NCBI GenBank assembly: GCA_964247055.1
Contig: OZ176055.1
Location: forward strand, 558,001 to 622,000
DNA from: Paragordius varius
Lineage: Eukaryota > Nematomorpha
Length of the DNA: 64,000 nt
Direction of reading: 5' to 3'
Notes under the pieces: model-generated
The model's database searches: none
What the model was told of the DNA's origin: nothing
What the model saw: the letters and a program-made list of their open reading frames with translations, nothing else
Position numbers and translations under genes: made by a program
Shown: piece after piece, positions 34,305 to 46,842 of the stretch
How the letters are laid out: every line of letters begins with the position of its first letter
How positions within the stretch are numbered: position 1 is the first letter of the stretch

Positions 34305-35099
34305 TTAACACTTCGATTCAAATTTGGGTATTTAAATACCGCAGACTAATTTTGAAGGATTTTTGAATAACTACTCAAGGAAACGGTTCCAATTTAAATT
34401 TATGCTTCTATAATAATAAAAATTATATAAATATGCCAAAATGCCTAAATAAAATTTTGTTTAAAAAAAAGTTACATGTCAAACTACTTTGACGCCATTT
34501 TTATTTTACAAAATTTTTGCAAAATATCGTTTTCATTTAACAACTCGATTCAAGACTAAATTTGAGTTAGGATTTTTAAAACACTACTAAAGGAAACGGT
34601 CCCAATTTAAATTTATGCTTCTATCCTAATAAAAATTATATAAATATGCCAAAATATCTAAATAAAATTTTGTTTTGAAAAAAATTCCATCTCAAACTAC
34701 TTCGACGTCATTTTTATTTTACACAATTTTTGCAAAATATCGTCTTCATTTAATTTTAAGGGTAAAACTGAAGCTAATTTTTTATATAAATTACATCTAA
34801 CATTGATAGAAATAGAAAAAGCTGTTAATTTTGTGGCATTTTTTTAATTTACCACTGCACACTTGTCACGTACTAAATTCCTACTTTTCGGTTTTAGCTT
34901 AAAATAACTAATATCAAGTATTTTTGAATAAATATTTTTATAAAATTTCGGTTAATGGATGTTATTAAGTGCAAAATTTTGCCATGGTTTTGATATCTTC
35001 CATATTTTTGAAAGAATTTAATATTAACAGACCTGGGGTATTTAACTACCCCAATTTGAATCGAAGGACTAAAATGAATGTGTTGTATCCAAGTGTTAA
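34305..35099. mobile_element. TTAA-flanked composite element, 795 bp
   Basis: Begins TTAACACTTCGATTCAAAT and ends ATCCAAGTGTTAA; the inner ~240-bp unit (GGAAACGGTCCCAATTTAAA … CGACG) occurs twice in tandem. A degraded, collinear copy lies at 44150-44690, so it was present before the spacer was duplicated. No protein. Confidence 0.65.
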
Positions 35100-36520
35100 A
35101 TCAGATCATATATATTTAATCAGGTATGCCTCCTGATTTTGGTTCTACAAGTACAAACTTTGCAATGGTTTTAATATATTCCATAATTTTAGAAATATTA
35201 TAATAATGGCCTTGTGTCTTAGTTACCTCATTTGAATCGGATGAATCAATTGAATTAGATGTAAGAGCGATTAATTTATCATATGTCTATACTTATTTCC
35301 CTCCAACTCAATTTAAATGTTAGAAATCTTCCTAATGCTATGCGGAAAAGTAAATACCCACATATATTTAAAGATAATATAAGAGGCCTTTTGAAGATAG
35401 AAATTTTTAGGTGATGATGATGTTTGTTTCGACTTGTGTCACCAAGATCTTTATCCACCTGCCATTGGAATATACAGTATTAATTAATATATTTATTTAA
35501 ATATTTATAATCATATTTATTACTTCACCCTATAAAAAACTCGTAATTTTGTTTTATTGTATTTTTAATATAAGTAACATTTTTAAAAAATTTGACGTAT
35601 TTACCATAAGTAATTATTTCCCGAAACTAAATTAATTTTCATTAGTTTAGCGCAGTGTTTTTTACACATATCATTAAGGGGTAAGGCGGTTTGTTTCAAC
35701 GCTTTTTGGATTAACCATTTGTATTTTTATATCAGCTTAAAATTAAGCATATACATCTATCTTTAAACTTCTAAATATTTGTTTACATTTTATCTTTTAA
35801 TTTATTATCTGTCCATACATTTAACAAGTATTTATATAGTATGTTAACATAGTTTACATCTTTTAACTTTTCAAGGAACAAAACTATTTTTAATACTTCA
35901 TTATTATTGCGCTTTTTACTTTATAGACGGATGTATAAAGTGTGTGTGCTATAGATTTAAAATTGTAAAAACTTAAAAATATGGATTTCTTAGCCTTTTG
36001 AGCACATTAATTAAAAAAAAATTTAAATGTGCTGAAAATCCTTAACTTAAACTTTTTAGCCGCTATTTTCGTTTTTAAAATCGCTAATACAATAAAAATA
36101 ATTGTATAATTTTGTTAATAATGTAAATTTTTTATTTAAAAAAGCTTTCAAATGCAGTTGAGAATTATATTGATATTTATTAAATCTAATATTAGCAGTT
36201 TTTCAGTTTTTGAGCTATATGAATTTGGGACTCTAGAAGTCGACTTTAATAATTATACACGAGAAGAGGGGTTTTTTAAATTTTAATCAAAAAATTTATT
36301 AAACAGTAAATCGTATACTACTTTAAGTTTTGGCGTCGAAAACTACCCGAAAATGATAACATGGACAAAATTATCTGAAGAAGTGAAATTATTTTAATTC
36401 ATTGCATATCACATTCTTAAATTATGAATTAAAATCAGAAAATATATATATTATTATCGAATAAGAATATAGGAAAGCGGGGTTATAATCAATAAAATGT
36501 AGTTAGGCAAGTGGTTAGAT

Positions 36521-38860
36521 CAGTGATACTCAAACCGCGGCCCTAAGAGTGCTTCAAAATTGCCCTATGACCATATTGATACTTATATTATTTTTTTAAC
36601 GCATAAACGAATTTCGATTATTTTAATATTTATTTTTTTCTTTAGATTTAAATTTGGTAGTTTTTATTTTTTAACCAATTCGAAATGTAAAAAAATTTCC
36701 CTATATTTTAATTTCAAAAATTTGGCACGCGTTGTTTCTGTATTCTATTTTCTTTTATATTTTATTTTTATTACATTCATTTTTTGTATTTAAGCAAGCC
36801 TTTCATCCAAACTTGCATATACATAATCTTTTCATAGCTATCCTGCCTCATTTTTTATAGCTCATTCCCATAAATTTTTTTTAAATAAACATCATTAAAT
36901 TTCAACTTGTTTTTTATAGCGTAATTCAAAATATATTTCTATTTTTTGAAAAAATTTACATAATATTTAAACATAAATTCAAAGGATGACATCTAATGCT
37001 AAAAAACGTGAATTATCCGATGAAAATCGCCCTTTAAAAAGAAGAAAAAATCTTTGTCGTTTAAAATAAAAATGTTGTGACCTGCCATATATGTAAGGAC
37101 AACATAATTATTATACAATATTGAAAGAATTTTACAATCCATTATTCTTATAAATTACCAGAAAATCATAAGGAAAAACGAAAAATATAAAAAGATTAAG
37201 GAATTATACCAGAAAAATCTATGTCCATAGCTTTCTCCCAGGAAAAAGTTGTATAATTAGCTTCTTATAAAATTTGTTATATTTTAGGAAATATGAAACC
37301 GTTTACTGATTCCGAACTAAAAGAATGTCTAATAAATGGTTGAATTTTTTTATTTGATAAATCCATATAAAGATCAAATGATGAGGCAAATTAAAAAACT
37401 TTAATAGTCTAAATATATTATTAACAATACATTATTGGCACTGGAAAACTGCACAAATTTTAGTAATGCTATTAATTCTAGCACTGATATTAGTACGACA
37501 CCTCAATGAGCGCTCTTCGTAAGATTTTGCAACGACAACATTATCAACGAATATAAAATTTTTACCAATGAATAATACCACGAAAGGAAGTGATTTTCTT
37601 GAAATAATTAACACTTTTTTCGATAATAATGGTATATCTGTGAAAAATTGGTTTCGATAAGCACACATGGCTGTCCCTCTATAATTAGAAAAACCAAAGG
37701 ATATATTCCTCTTTTGAAAAACAAATATTTACAAAATATTTTATCATTTCATTGATTTAGTCATCAAACTTGATTTCGCGTATAAAAGATGAATCATTGA
37801 ATTCAGTAATTAAAACGGTGTGGATATAGTTAACCAGGTCCGTGGCAGAGAACTCAGCCGCCGTAAATTCAAAAACCTTCCAAAAGATATCCACAGTGAG
37901 TTTGATCATCGTTGTGAGATAGTAAAGTATAAAATAGATTTTTCGTTTTAAGACATGAAATATTATTATATATAAAAGATAAAGTTTGACGAGGAAATTA
38001 ATAGTCACATATGGTGGGTTTTATTAGCCTACCCTTGCGATTATTTATAAACTTTTTAATGCGTCGTCAGCAAAGTAATATAATAACCCAATTTGCTAAT
38101 GAAATATCTTTTAAAAATTAATAATAACTAGATTTTATAAATTAAACACTCCTATATTTTCCAACAAAAGATTCATGAAGAAAATATGGAGTTTACCGCG
38201 GAGATTAATTTAATTATAGATTATCTAACATTTTTATCTAATATAATTCAGATTTCAAAAATTAAGATATATTAAGAATTGCTTAAAACTTGTTGAAAAT
38301 CATTGGCATATGGATATATTCAGTATTAAACAACTTGAGCATTTGGGTTTTGATCAGGCGCATATCATTTCAGCCTTCGTAGGTTTTAAAAATTCTAATT
38401 TGGATATTCAAAGAGAATCGTAGAGGTGCCAAATAAATATGAAAATATAAAAAATGTGCTCAAGTTATCCTAACTCTTTTCCCCTCAACTTATACAAGCG
38501 AGAAGTCTTAATCAAAAATAAAATATGCCAAGAATACATACAGAAACTGCTTAACCGATGATCATTGGGACGACGTATTAGGATTGGCCTGCAATGAGGT
38601 TAAACCAAATTTGTCAAAAAATATTGGTTAATATCGAAATAAAAATTGTTATCAAAGTATTTTATTTTTTTAAACTAAATGGTAAAACCAGTTTTTAGCT
38701 GAATCATGCGATCCGCAAAAAATTCATTGTGCTGATTTAGAGTATAAATATGTGCATATGTGTTGAATAGCTATGGAATATTTACCATTATAAGGTTTAT
38801 GGCCCTCGAAAAAAAAAATATTTTATTTGGCCCGTCAAATTTTTTTGGTGAGTACCACTG
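36521..38860 (+). mobile_element. hAT transposon 2 (2,340 bp), inverted relative to copy 1
   Basis: Same terminal repeats as copy 1 in the opposite orientation (CAGTGATACTCAAACC at 36521; GGTGAGTACCACTG ending 38860), flanked by GGTTAGAT at 36513-36520 and 38861-38868. The transposase relic lies on the plus strand (ACGAAAGGAAG region near 37580, HxxxH region near 37750) with many frame breaks. The paralogous position near 46102-46117 carries no insert. Confidence 0.9.
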
Positions 38861-39927
38861 GGTTAGATAATGTCGTCATCATTTGTAAGATTTTAACTAT
38901 TGATGATTAAATAGTAGATATTAAAACTGGCTTTTCTTGTGTTAACTAGGTCTTGCTAATAAGTTCGTTTTGAATGTTAATATCTAAAATGTTGTTTAAA
39001 CGGGGACACCAAGCTTCCAAAGCTCTATTACTTATACTGACGTTAGAAAAACGCTCAGTTGTGCTAATGGCATTTACTTCACTGTTTTTTTGTTAAAGGC
39101 ATTTTCCCAATCATAAGGTCTGGTTGGATCTAATGAATAGCAGTTTTGGGTATCTGTTATAATTAGATCAGCTCTGTGGCGATAAGCATCAACTGAATGA
39201 TTTTTAGAAAATATTTTATATTTTGCCGACATATCAAATTGATTTTGTGACTAAAAATATTTGGGTGTCAGGAGCTGTATCCCTTAAAGGCGTTAATTTT
39301 AACAGAGCAAGTTTCATTTCATGCAATGTCTACAGTTTATTAATCTGGCTTGACTGTAGTTAGTCTAGTGCTGTAAAGAAATCTTTAATCACAATATCCT
39401 AGATTTTGCTCGTTTAAAAATAAGTTTTGAGGTGATTTATCAAGGGCAACAGATTGTATTATCTTTTTTTCTTTTGATTATCCTTTTAACTTACTGACTA
39501 ACGAATGTTTTAAATTGGCATTAACAATATTTTTGTTGGATGGACGGAAATGGTTAACCACTATTTGATGCAAGTAATTTTGTCCTCATGTGTGCGGGCT
39601 TCATGTAATAATTTCAAGTATTAATAATGAATTAAAAACGGTAAGCTTTGGCCTCATACGAAATATAACCTAAATTTTATATCCATGTATCAGCATAGAG
39701 AATTTTTTTGGAATGTGAAAATTTCACATTTATAATTTTCAGTTTATTCTAATTTATTTTTGTTTATCATCAATCATTCATCACCAACATTTATTATTAA
39801 AAAATACTACGTTGACGTATTAATAATATTTTAATAGGAATTAACGGATATTTAATTTCGATTATCATTTTATATTACGGATTTTACAACTTTTAATATA
39901 ATATATTATTAAAATAAATAAATTTTA

Positions 39928-40052
39928 GAACCCGGCAGCCAGAAATTATGCGCTCGGCTTGCCCCCATTTGGGGCAATCGTAGCCTTCAACTTGGCCGAG
40001 GTGCAATGACCAAGTCTCAAACTAAGGGTATCGCCTTCTTGATCGCGATGGT
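39928..40052 (-). ncRNA. Canonical U1 snRNA, 3' portion
   Basis: Stem-loops I-III and the Sm site are kept (CCAGAAATT on plus). Only half of stem-loop IV remains (GAACCCGG without its partner). Stops at the LINE junction. Remnant. Confidence 0.88.
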
Positions 40053-41081
40053 TACAATTTATTAAATAAATAATATAAATATTTTAAATACATTGCTGTA
40101 AAAGAAAATGCAAAGGTAGGAATTAATAGATAATATAGAATTTATAAATAGTAACACGGGGGGATGAAAATGGAGATTGCAGGAACTAATTTTGGCCTGA
40201 ACAGAAAGGCGGGATGACGGCTGAGGCAACTACGGGAAATTCAGGTTGAGGTTGAACGTTTCTGCCACTGATGAACAGATGGTAGATGTCGCAGGAGGCT
40301 TTGAGAACTTTTGCGATGAGTTCTTGTTTAAAACAGGTGGGATATTTGATTTTAAGTGTGTCAAAGAGTTTATCGTTGGGCGGGTACCACGAGCCTAGGG
40401 CTCCTATAACTACAGGAATTATTTCAACATTTGGGTTCGTTTTAGAGAGATTTCAGATTAAATGATCATATTTAGTAACTTTATTGTTATATGCGTCCTC
40501 TAATGAGGAGATTCTGTTTTTATATGGGATTGTAGGATCGATAATGTAACAGTTGGTATTGTCGGTTATAATTAGATCAAGTCGTAGATTAGAATCACCA
40601 ATTCTTTGATTTTCCGATATAACGGTGAATTTTTGGGGTAATATTGATTTAATGTAATCTACAACTTTGTTATGACGCTGAGTAACAATGCCTGTGTCTA
40701 ACAGGCAGTGGTTAATTACATGGGACGCGGATTCAATTCGATTCTTGCATCTTCTGCAAGTAGTATCGTCGAACCTTCCCGGTTTGCTGTTAAGAGGGAG
40801 AAGGTTAAGTCTGGCCCTTTGAATAAATCTCCAGTCCTTAAACCTCCGGTTTTTGCACAAGAATAAAAAGGATTGGGAAGATTTATCCAAGGCTACACAT
40901 TCCATTATCCTTCCTTGGTTTGCAAGTTGGTGGAAATTCAGGTCCTTCTCACCTCTTATTGCATTCCGGAAAAGGTGGACGAAGGAATTTTTTATGTCCG
41001 GGACTATTAGACGTTCATGAAATTGAATGACGGAAGAGTCACCTAGCGGGACCCAGGTCGCACCCAGTGAGATTGAAGAAT
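40053..41081 (-). pseudogene. R2-like LINE relic in canonical U1, minus strand
   Basis: 3' UTR, then a 150-aa open C-terminal piece (40905-40453) with CRRC-x8-H-x4-C and FTVISENQRIGDSNLRLDLI; the RPD of the nuclease has become RLD, a catalytic-motif change. Resembles the 21.8-22.5 kb copy (canonical-U1 type). Cut at about 41081, where it meets the next copy head to head. Confidence 0.8.
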
Positions 41082-42703
41082 CAAATTCACTTAGATGTTA
41101 ATCCTGCAAAATGCTCAAATATTAATGTCAACAGCGAGTGTACTTTTTTGATAAACGAAATAAAAATTCCTAATTGTGAGGCCACCAAACCATAAAATAT
41201 CTGGGAACAATAGGGTTATTCCTTACCATTCCCATTCCAGATATTAAATTAGCTGATAAAATTGCTAAATCTAACCCTGCCCCTTAATTAAACGCAATCA
41301 AAAACTTACCCAACTTTAACGTATTACCTACGATTAAATCAATTTAACTTCTTGCATCGAGGAATAAGGGAGCCCTTGGAATCCTGCAGCTAAAAACGAT
41401 TTTAACATTTTTAGAATTGATCCACTCTTTAAATTGATTCATTCAAATGACCCAATGGTCAAAAAATATGCTCAGGAAGAGCTTAACGCAAGAGTCAAAA
41501 AAGATATAGTACCTCTACCACATCTCATGATTAAATATGCAACTACCTTTCCGGCAAGGAAGATGATGCGAGCGGCCATATTAATTACGTGAACGTATGG
41601 TCACTTGCTCGCAAATCTTCAATCTCGCTTGCCGCGACTTGGGTCCCCCTAGGTGAATCTAGCCATTCAGTTCCGTCAAAGTCTAATAGTCCCAGATTTA
41701 AAAAATTTCCTTGTTCACCTGTTTCAGAATACTAAGAGATGAGAAGCTGAATTTCTACCACCGTGCAAACCAAGGGATGATATTGGAATTTTTGCCTTGG
41801 ATAAATCTTTCCGTTTCTTCTTATTCTCAGGCAAAAACCTAAGATTTAAGGATTGAAGATTATTTATAGGGCTAGACTCAACCTTCTCCTTCTTAACTGC
41901 AGACCGGGAAGGTTCGACGATACCTCTTGCAGAAGGTGCGAAATTCGGATTGATGGGTCCCATGTAATTAATCACTGCCTGATAGAAACAGGGTTTGTTA
42001 CTCAACGTCATAACAAGTTGTAGAGTATATTAAATCAATATTACCCAAAGAATTCACTGTTATATCCGAAAATCAAAAAGTTGGTGAATCAAATTTACGA
42101 CCTGATTTAATAAGAACCGACAATACCAACTGCTACCTAATAGACCCGACAATTCCCTACGAGAACATAGTCTCCTCAATACAGGACGCATTTAACAATT
42201 GGCTTTCTAAGTCTGATCTTTTAATCTGCACCCTCACTGGAAAGTACTCGAATGTTCAAATCATACCTGTAGTTATAGGAGCCCTAGGTTCGTGACCCCC
42301 AAATGGAACAAAATACCCCACCCGTTTCAAACAAGAACTCATCGCGGAAGTTCTCAAATCTTCCTGCGACATCTACCATCTGTTAATCAGTGGTCGGAAC
42401 GTTCAACCTCTATCTAACTTCCGTATTTGCCTCACCCGTCAAACAACCTCGGTACCGTTAGTCCTATGCAATCTCCCAATCACTCAGTTTCTTCAGCTCA
42501 TTTTTTTAATATATATTTTATTCTCACAAATATAATTAATTCCATATACCGTTATATCCTTTTTTTACTTTATACAAATGTCATTTTTAGTAAAGCAATA
42601 GATGTGATTTTATTTCCATTTATTCATATATATTCATTCCCTTTTCTTTTACAGCAATGTTTATTAATATGTTCATATTATATTTTTTAATAAATTATAA
42701 TTT
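41082..42703 (+). pseudogene. R2-like LINE relic in variant U1, plus strand
   Basis: Runs from the segment after the RT YADD motif through the linker, CCHC (about 41925-41975), endonuclease (about 42060-42290, VGESNLRPDLIRTDN) and 3' UTR to the U1 junction. Many small deletions and frameshifts. The nuclease resembles the canonical-U1 type although this copy sits in variant U1, so pairing of element type and target is not strict. Confidence 0.75.
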
Positions 42704-42844
42704 TCTTTGATCAAGAAGGGAGATATCCTAGTTAAAATTTAACCATTGCACTTCGGTTTTGCTGATAGCTCTAACTACTCCAAATTGGGGTACGTTAACC
42801 GCATAATTTATGGGTTTTAACAGTTTGCGTTCGCGCTTACTACC
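42704..42844 (+). ncRNA. Variant U1 snRNA, 3' portion
   Basis: From TTTGATCAAGAAGGGAGATA through ATTGCACTTCGG and the Sm site to stem-loop IV (GCGTTCGCGC). Stem-loop I's 5' strand is mutated. Remnant downstream of a LINE 3' end. Confidence 0.85.
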
Positions 42845-43529
42845 TTATATCTAATAAGCTAAAATTTACTTTTTTAAAAAAACATTTTTTTCTTGACGGA
42901 TGTTGAGAGAGGACTAAGGGGGGTATTAATCAGAGGTTGGATGTTACGAACACTTATAAATAGGTGGTAGATATCGCAGGAAGATTTGAGCACTTCCGCG
43001 ATGAGCTCTTGTTTGATACACTTAGGGTATTTTATTCCAAGTGCATCGAAAAGTTTGTCATTTCGGGGGAACCATGAGCTAGATCTCCTATCACTACAGG
43101 GATAATTTCAACGTTTAAGTGTTTTTTTGAAAGGAAACAGATCAGGTGGTCATACTTGGTAAGTTTGGTAGTGTAGGCATCATCTACGGATGAGATTCTG
43201 TTTTCGTAAGGAATTGTAGAATCGATGATGTAGCAATTGCTAGGTAATCCAAGTCCGGTCTTAAGTTTGAGTCATCAACCTTTTGATTCTCTGATCGCGA
43301 ACCTTTTTGGCATAATGATTTTGATTTAATCGACCACCTTGTTGTATCGCTCGGTGACAATACCTGTGTCTATGAGGCATTGGTTATTTCTGATTCAATC
43401 CAGTTCTTGCACCTTCGTCAAGTGTTATTATCGAACCTTCCAGGTTTGCAGTTAAGGGGGAGCAGGTTGAGTCTGGCCCTATGATCTAGTCTTTAAACAG
43501 GTTTTTGCCAGAGAATTAGTAGAAAAGCG
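42845..43529 (-). pseudogene. Antisense LINE relic 3' of variant U1, minus strand
   Basis: Same layout and outer breakpoint as 30726-31400: U1 3' flank, short A/T tract, then LINE C-terminus reading away (about 42890-43500). Includes degraded endonuclease and CCHC segments. Broken. Confidence 0.75.
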
Positions 43530-46500
43530 TGCTTCATACTATTATGAGACATGATGGAAACGATGTGAAAACTCTGTAAGACATTATAAACTGTTTTATA
43601 TAATATGATGCTGAACATTTGTATTACCTCAGAATTTAGATTAAAGGGTTCGTTTCTTTTCGATATTATGTTATATGTAAATTAAGGTTTCAAAATTTCC
43701 TAATTTGGAAGTAAACAAATCTTCATAAAATTTTGAAGTTATACAAACTTTCATCCACGAATTATATAAAATTTTTTTATAAGATTTTAAAGCCTTTTTA
43801 TACAGTTTCCATCATTCAAAATAGTATGACGTACGTCTCAACAATGCTAAAAATAAAATTTTTGGTTATGCATTTTTTTAAAATCTTTTTAGTTGATAAA
43901 GAGCATATATTTAAATCTCGTAATCTCGGCATTTTTGCGTTTATTACAAAGGGACAAGCCTATTTTATAGCGAAGCCTACTAATAATTAAAACTTTTTTA
44001 AAATATTAAGCTTTCACCAAAAAAATTATTTAAAAACTTGAGCAAATTTTTCCATTTTCTGATATAAGGCAGATACACAAATTAACAAATTTTATTATAT
44101 CACTCAAAAGGAATACAACTAAAAGCACCATGATAATCCTGATTTATTTTTAAGACTTAGATTCAAGATGGGGTATTTAAATACCGCAGACCAATCTTGA
44201 GTTATTTTTAAAAAACTACTGAAGGAAACGGTCCCAATTTAAATTTATCCTTATATAATAATAAAAATTATTTAATTATGTTAAATATATAAATAAAATT
44301 TTGTTTTAAAAAAAGTTCCATGTCAAACTAGACGCCATTTTTATTTTACAAATTTTTTGCAAAATATCGTCTTAATTTAATTTTAACAGTAAAATTTAAG
44401 TTAATTTTGTTTAAATTATAACATGGAATAGAAAAAGCGGTTAATTTTGTGTTATTTTTTAATTTTACCATTGCACACATATCACGTTGACTTAATTTCT
44501 ACTTTTCGGATTTAGCTTAAAATAACTAATATCAAGTATTTTTGAATAAACTTTTTTATATATTTCGGTTTATTAATGTTATTAAGTGCAAAATTTTGCC
44601 TTTCGATTGCTTCCATATTATTGAAAGAATTTAATTTTAAACAGACCTGGGGTATTTGACTACCCCAATTTTAATAATCAGATCATATATATTAGATCAG
44701 GTTTTTTATACCCCCTGATTTTGCCTCTACTAGTGCAAATTTGCAATGGTTTTAATATATTCCATATTTTTAGAAATATTTATGATAATGGCCTGGTGTC
44801 CTACTTACCTCATTTGAATCGGATGAAACAATTGAATTATATGTAAACATATAGAACGACTAATTTTTATCATATGTTTATACTTATTTCCCCCCAACTC
44901 CAATTTAAATGTTAGATTTCTAAAGCTATGCGGATAAGTAACTACCCATATATATTTATAGATAATATAAGAGGCTTGGAGTTAACAGAAATACTATTTA
45001 GGTGATGATGTATGTTTGTTACCACTTGTTTTACCAAGATCTCTATCCACCTGACATTGGAATATACAGTATTAATTAATATATTTAAAATTTAAATATT
45101 TATAATCATATTTCTTACTTCATTCTAAAAAAACCTCCTAATTTTGTTTTTTTGTATTTTTGATATTAATATAAGCTATAACATTTATTAAGAAAATTGA
45201 CTAATATATACCATGATTAATTTTTTTTACGAAACTATTAATTTTCATTAGTTTAGCGCAGTGTTTTTAACACTATATATTAAGGGGTAATGCGGTATGT
45301 TTCAACGCTTTTTGGATAGACCATTTTATTTAAAAATGTAATTTATATCACCTTAAAATTAAGCATATACATATCTTTAAACTTCTAAATTTTTGGTCTA
45401 CATTTTATTTTTCTTTTAAAATATCTGTCCATACATTAAACAATTATTTATTTAGTATGTTAACATTAGTTTACATCCCATAACTTTCCAAGGAAGCTTA
45501 AATTTTTAACTAATATTTAATACTTCATTATTATTGTGCTTCTTACTTTATAGACGATGTATATTGAAGTGTGTGTGCTATAGCTTTAAAATTGTAATAA
45601 ACTTAAAAATATGGATTCCTTAGCCTTTTGAGCACACGAATTAAAAAATATTAAAAATTTAAAATTGTTGAATAATCCTCAACTTAAACTAGCCGCTATT
45701 TTTGTTTTTAAAATCGCTAAACAACAAACAAATAATTTTATAATTATGTTAATAATGTAAATATTTTATTTGAAAAAGCTTTCAAATGCAGTTGAGAATT
45801 ATATTGACATTTATCAAATCGAATATAAGCAGTTTTTCAGTTTTTAAGCTATATGAAATTGCACTCTAGAAGTGTATAACTTTGATAATTTTACACGAGA
45901 AAAGGGGTTTTTAAATTTTAATTAAAAAACTCATAAAACAGTAGATTATATTATAATTTAAGCTTTGGCGTCAAAAATTACCCGAAAATGTTAACATGGA
46001 AATTATATGAAGATTTTTGAATAAAACGAAATTGTATATTTTATTATCGAGTAAGAATAGATGAAAGCGGGATTATAATTAATAAAATGTATTTAGGCAA
46101 GTGGTTGTAGTTATAATGTCATCATCATTTGTAAGATGTTATCCACTGATAATAAATAGTAGGTTTTTATTGTGCTAACTAAGTCTTGCTAAAGTTTAAG
46201 GCCGTTTTGAATGTTGGTAATCAAAATGTTGTCTAAAGGAAACCAAGCTTTCAAAGCTCCGATCACTTATACTGACGTTAGAAAAACGCTCAGTGTAAGT
46301 GTGTGCTAATTGCGTATACTTCGCTGTATTTTGTTAAGCATTTTCCAAGTCATAAGGTCTGGTTGGATCTAATGAATAGCAGTTTGAATCCAGTCTTTGC
46401 CGATATGCATTAACTCTTGATTTTTAGAAAATATTTTATATTTTGGCGTTATTGTTTTTGCGAATAAAAATATTTGGGCGTCAGGAGCTGGATCCTTTAA

Positions 46501-46680
46501 AGGCGTTAATTGCAATAGAGCCCTAAAAAAATTTAATAAAGTAAGCTTTGGCCTCAGACCAAATATAACAGCAGAATACGAACTTCATATTTATTATTTT
46601 CAGTTAATATTTAATCATTAACTAAGTAAACACATTACTAATATGTATATTGTTAAACTAAATTAATTTTGTATGTAAAA
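43530..46680. repeat. Spacer copy B, without hAT insertions
   Basis: Collinear with spacer copy A but carrying the two empty hAT sites (43634-43641, single ATTTAGAT; about 46102-46117). It also holds the degraded TTAA element (44150-44690) and no recognisable gene. Confidence 0.75.
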
Positions 46681-46842
46681 GGTTCTGCGCGTACGCAGAA
46701 CCCGGCAGCCAGAAATTATGCGCTCGGCTTGCCCCCATTTGGGGCAATCGTAGCCTTCAACTTGGCCGAGGTGCAATGGCCAAGTCTCAAACTAAGGGTA
46801 TCGCCTTCTTGATCGCGATGGGCCCTCGCGCCAGGTAAGTGC
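46681..46842 (-). ncRNA. U1: U1 snRNA, canonical, uninterrupted (162 nt)
   Basis: 5' splice-site recognition sequence ACTTACCTGG at nt 3-12. Helix H GCGC (nt 12-15) pairs with GCGC before the Sm site. Stem-loop I is ATCGC/GCGAT around GATCAAGAAG (46805-46814; U1-70K loop) with lower stem AGGG/CCCT. Stem-loop II is CTTGGCC/GGCCAAG around ATTGCACCTC (46768-46777; U1A loop), and stem-loop III TTGCCCC/GGGGCAA. The Sm site is AATTTCTGG (46709-46717). Stem-loop IV GGTTCTGCG-TACG-CGCAGAACC closes the RNA at 46681. Length matches U1 (~164 nt). Nt 1-2 read GC instead of AU. An AATTTATAT box lies at -24 to -31 (46865-46873). It may be functional, as component of the U1 snRNP that defines 5' splice sites. 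Confidence 0.93.

Larger units (their letters stand above)
31401..39927. repeat. Spacer copy A, interrupted by two hAT elements
   Basis: Outside the hATs (31509-33769 and 36521-38860) it is collinear with 43530-46680. The spacer itself holds a TTAA-flanked element and no convincing gene; the long AT-rich frames are not conserved between copies as proteins. Confidence 0.7.
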
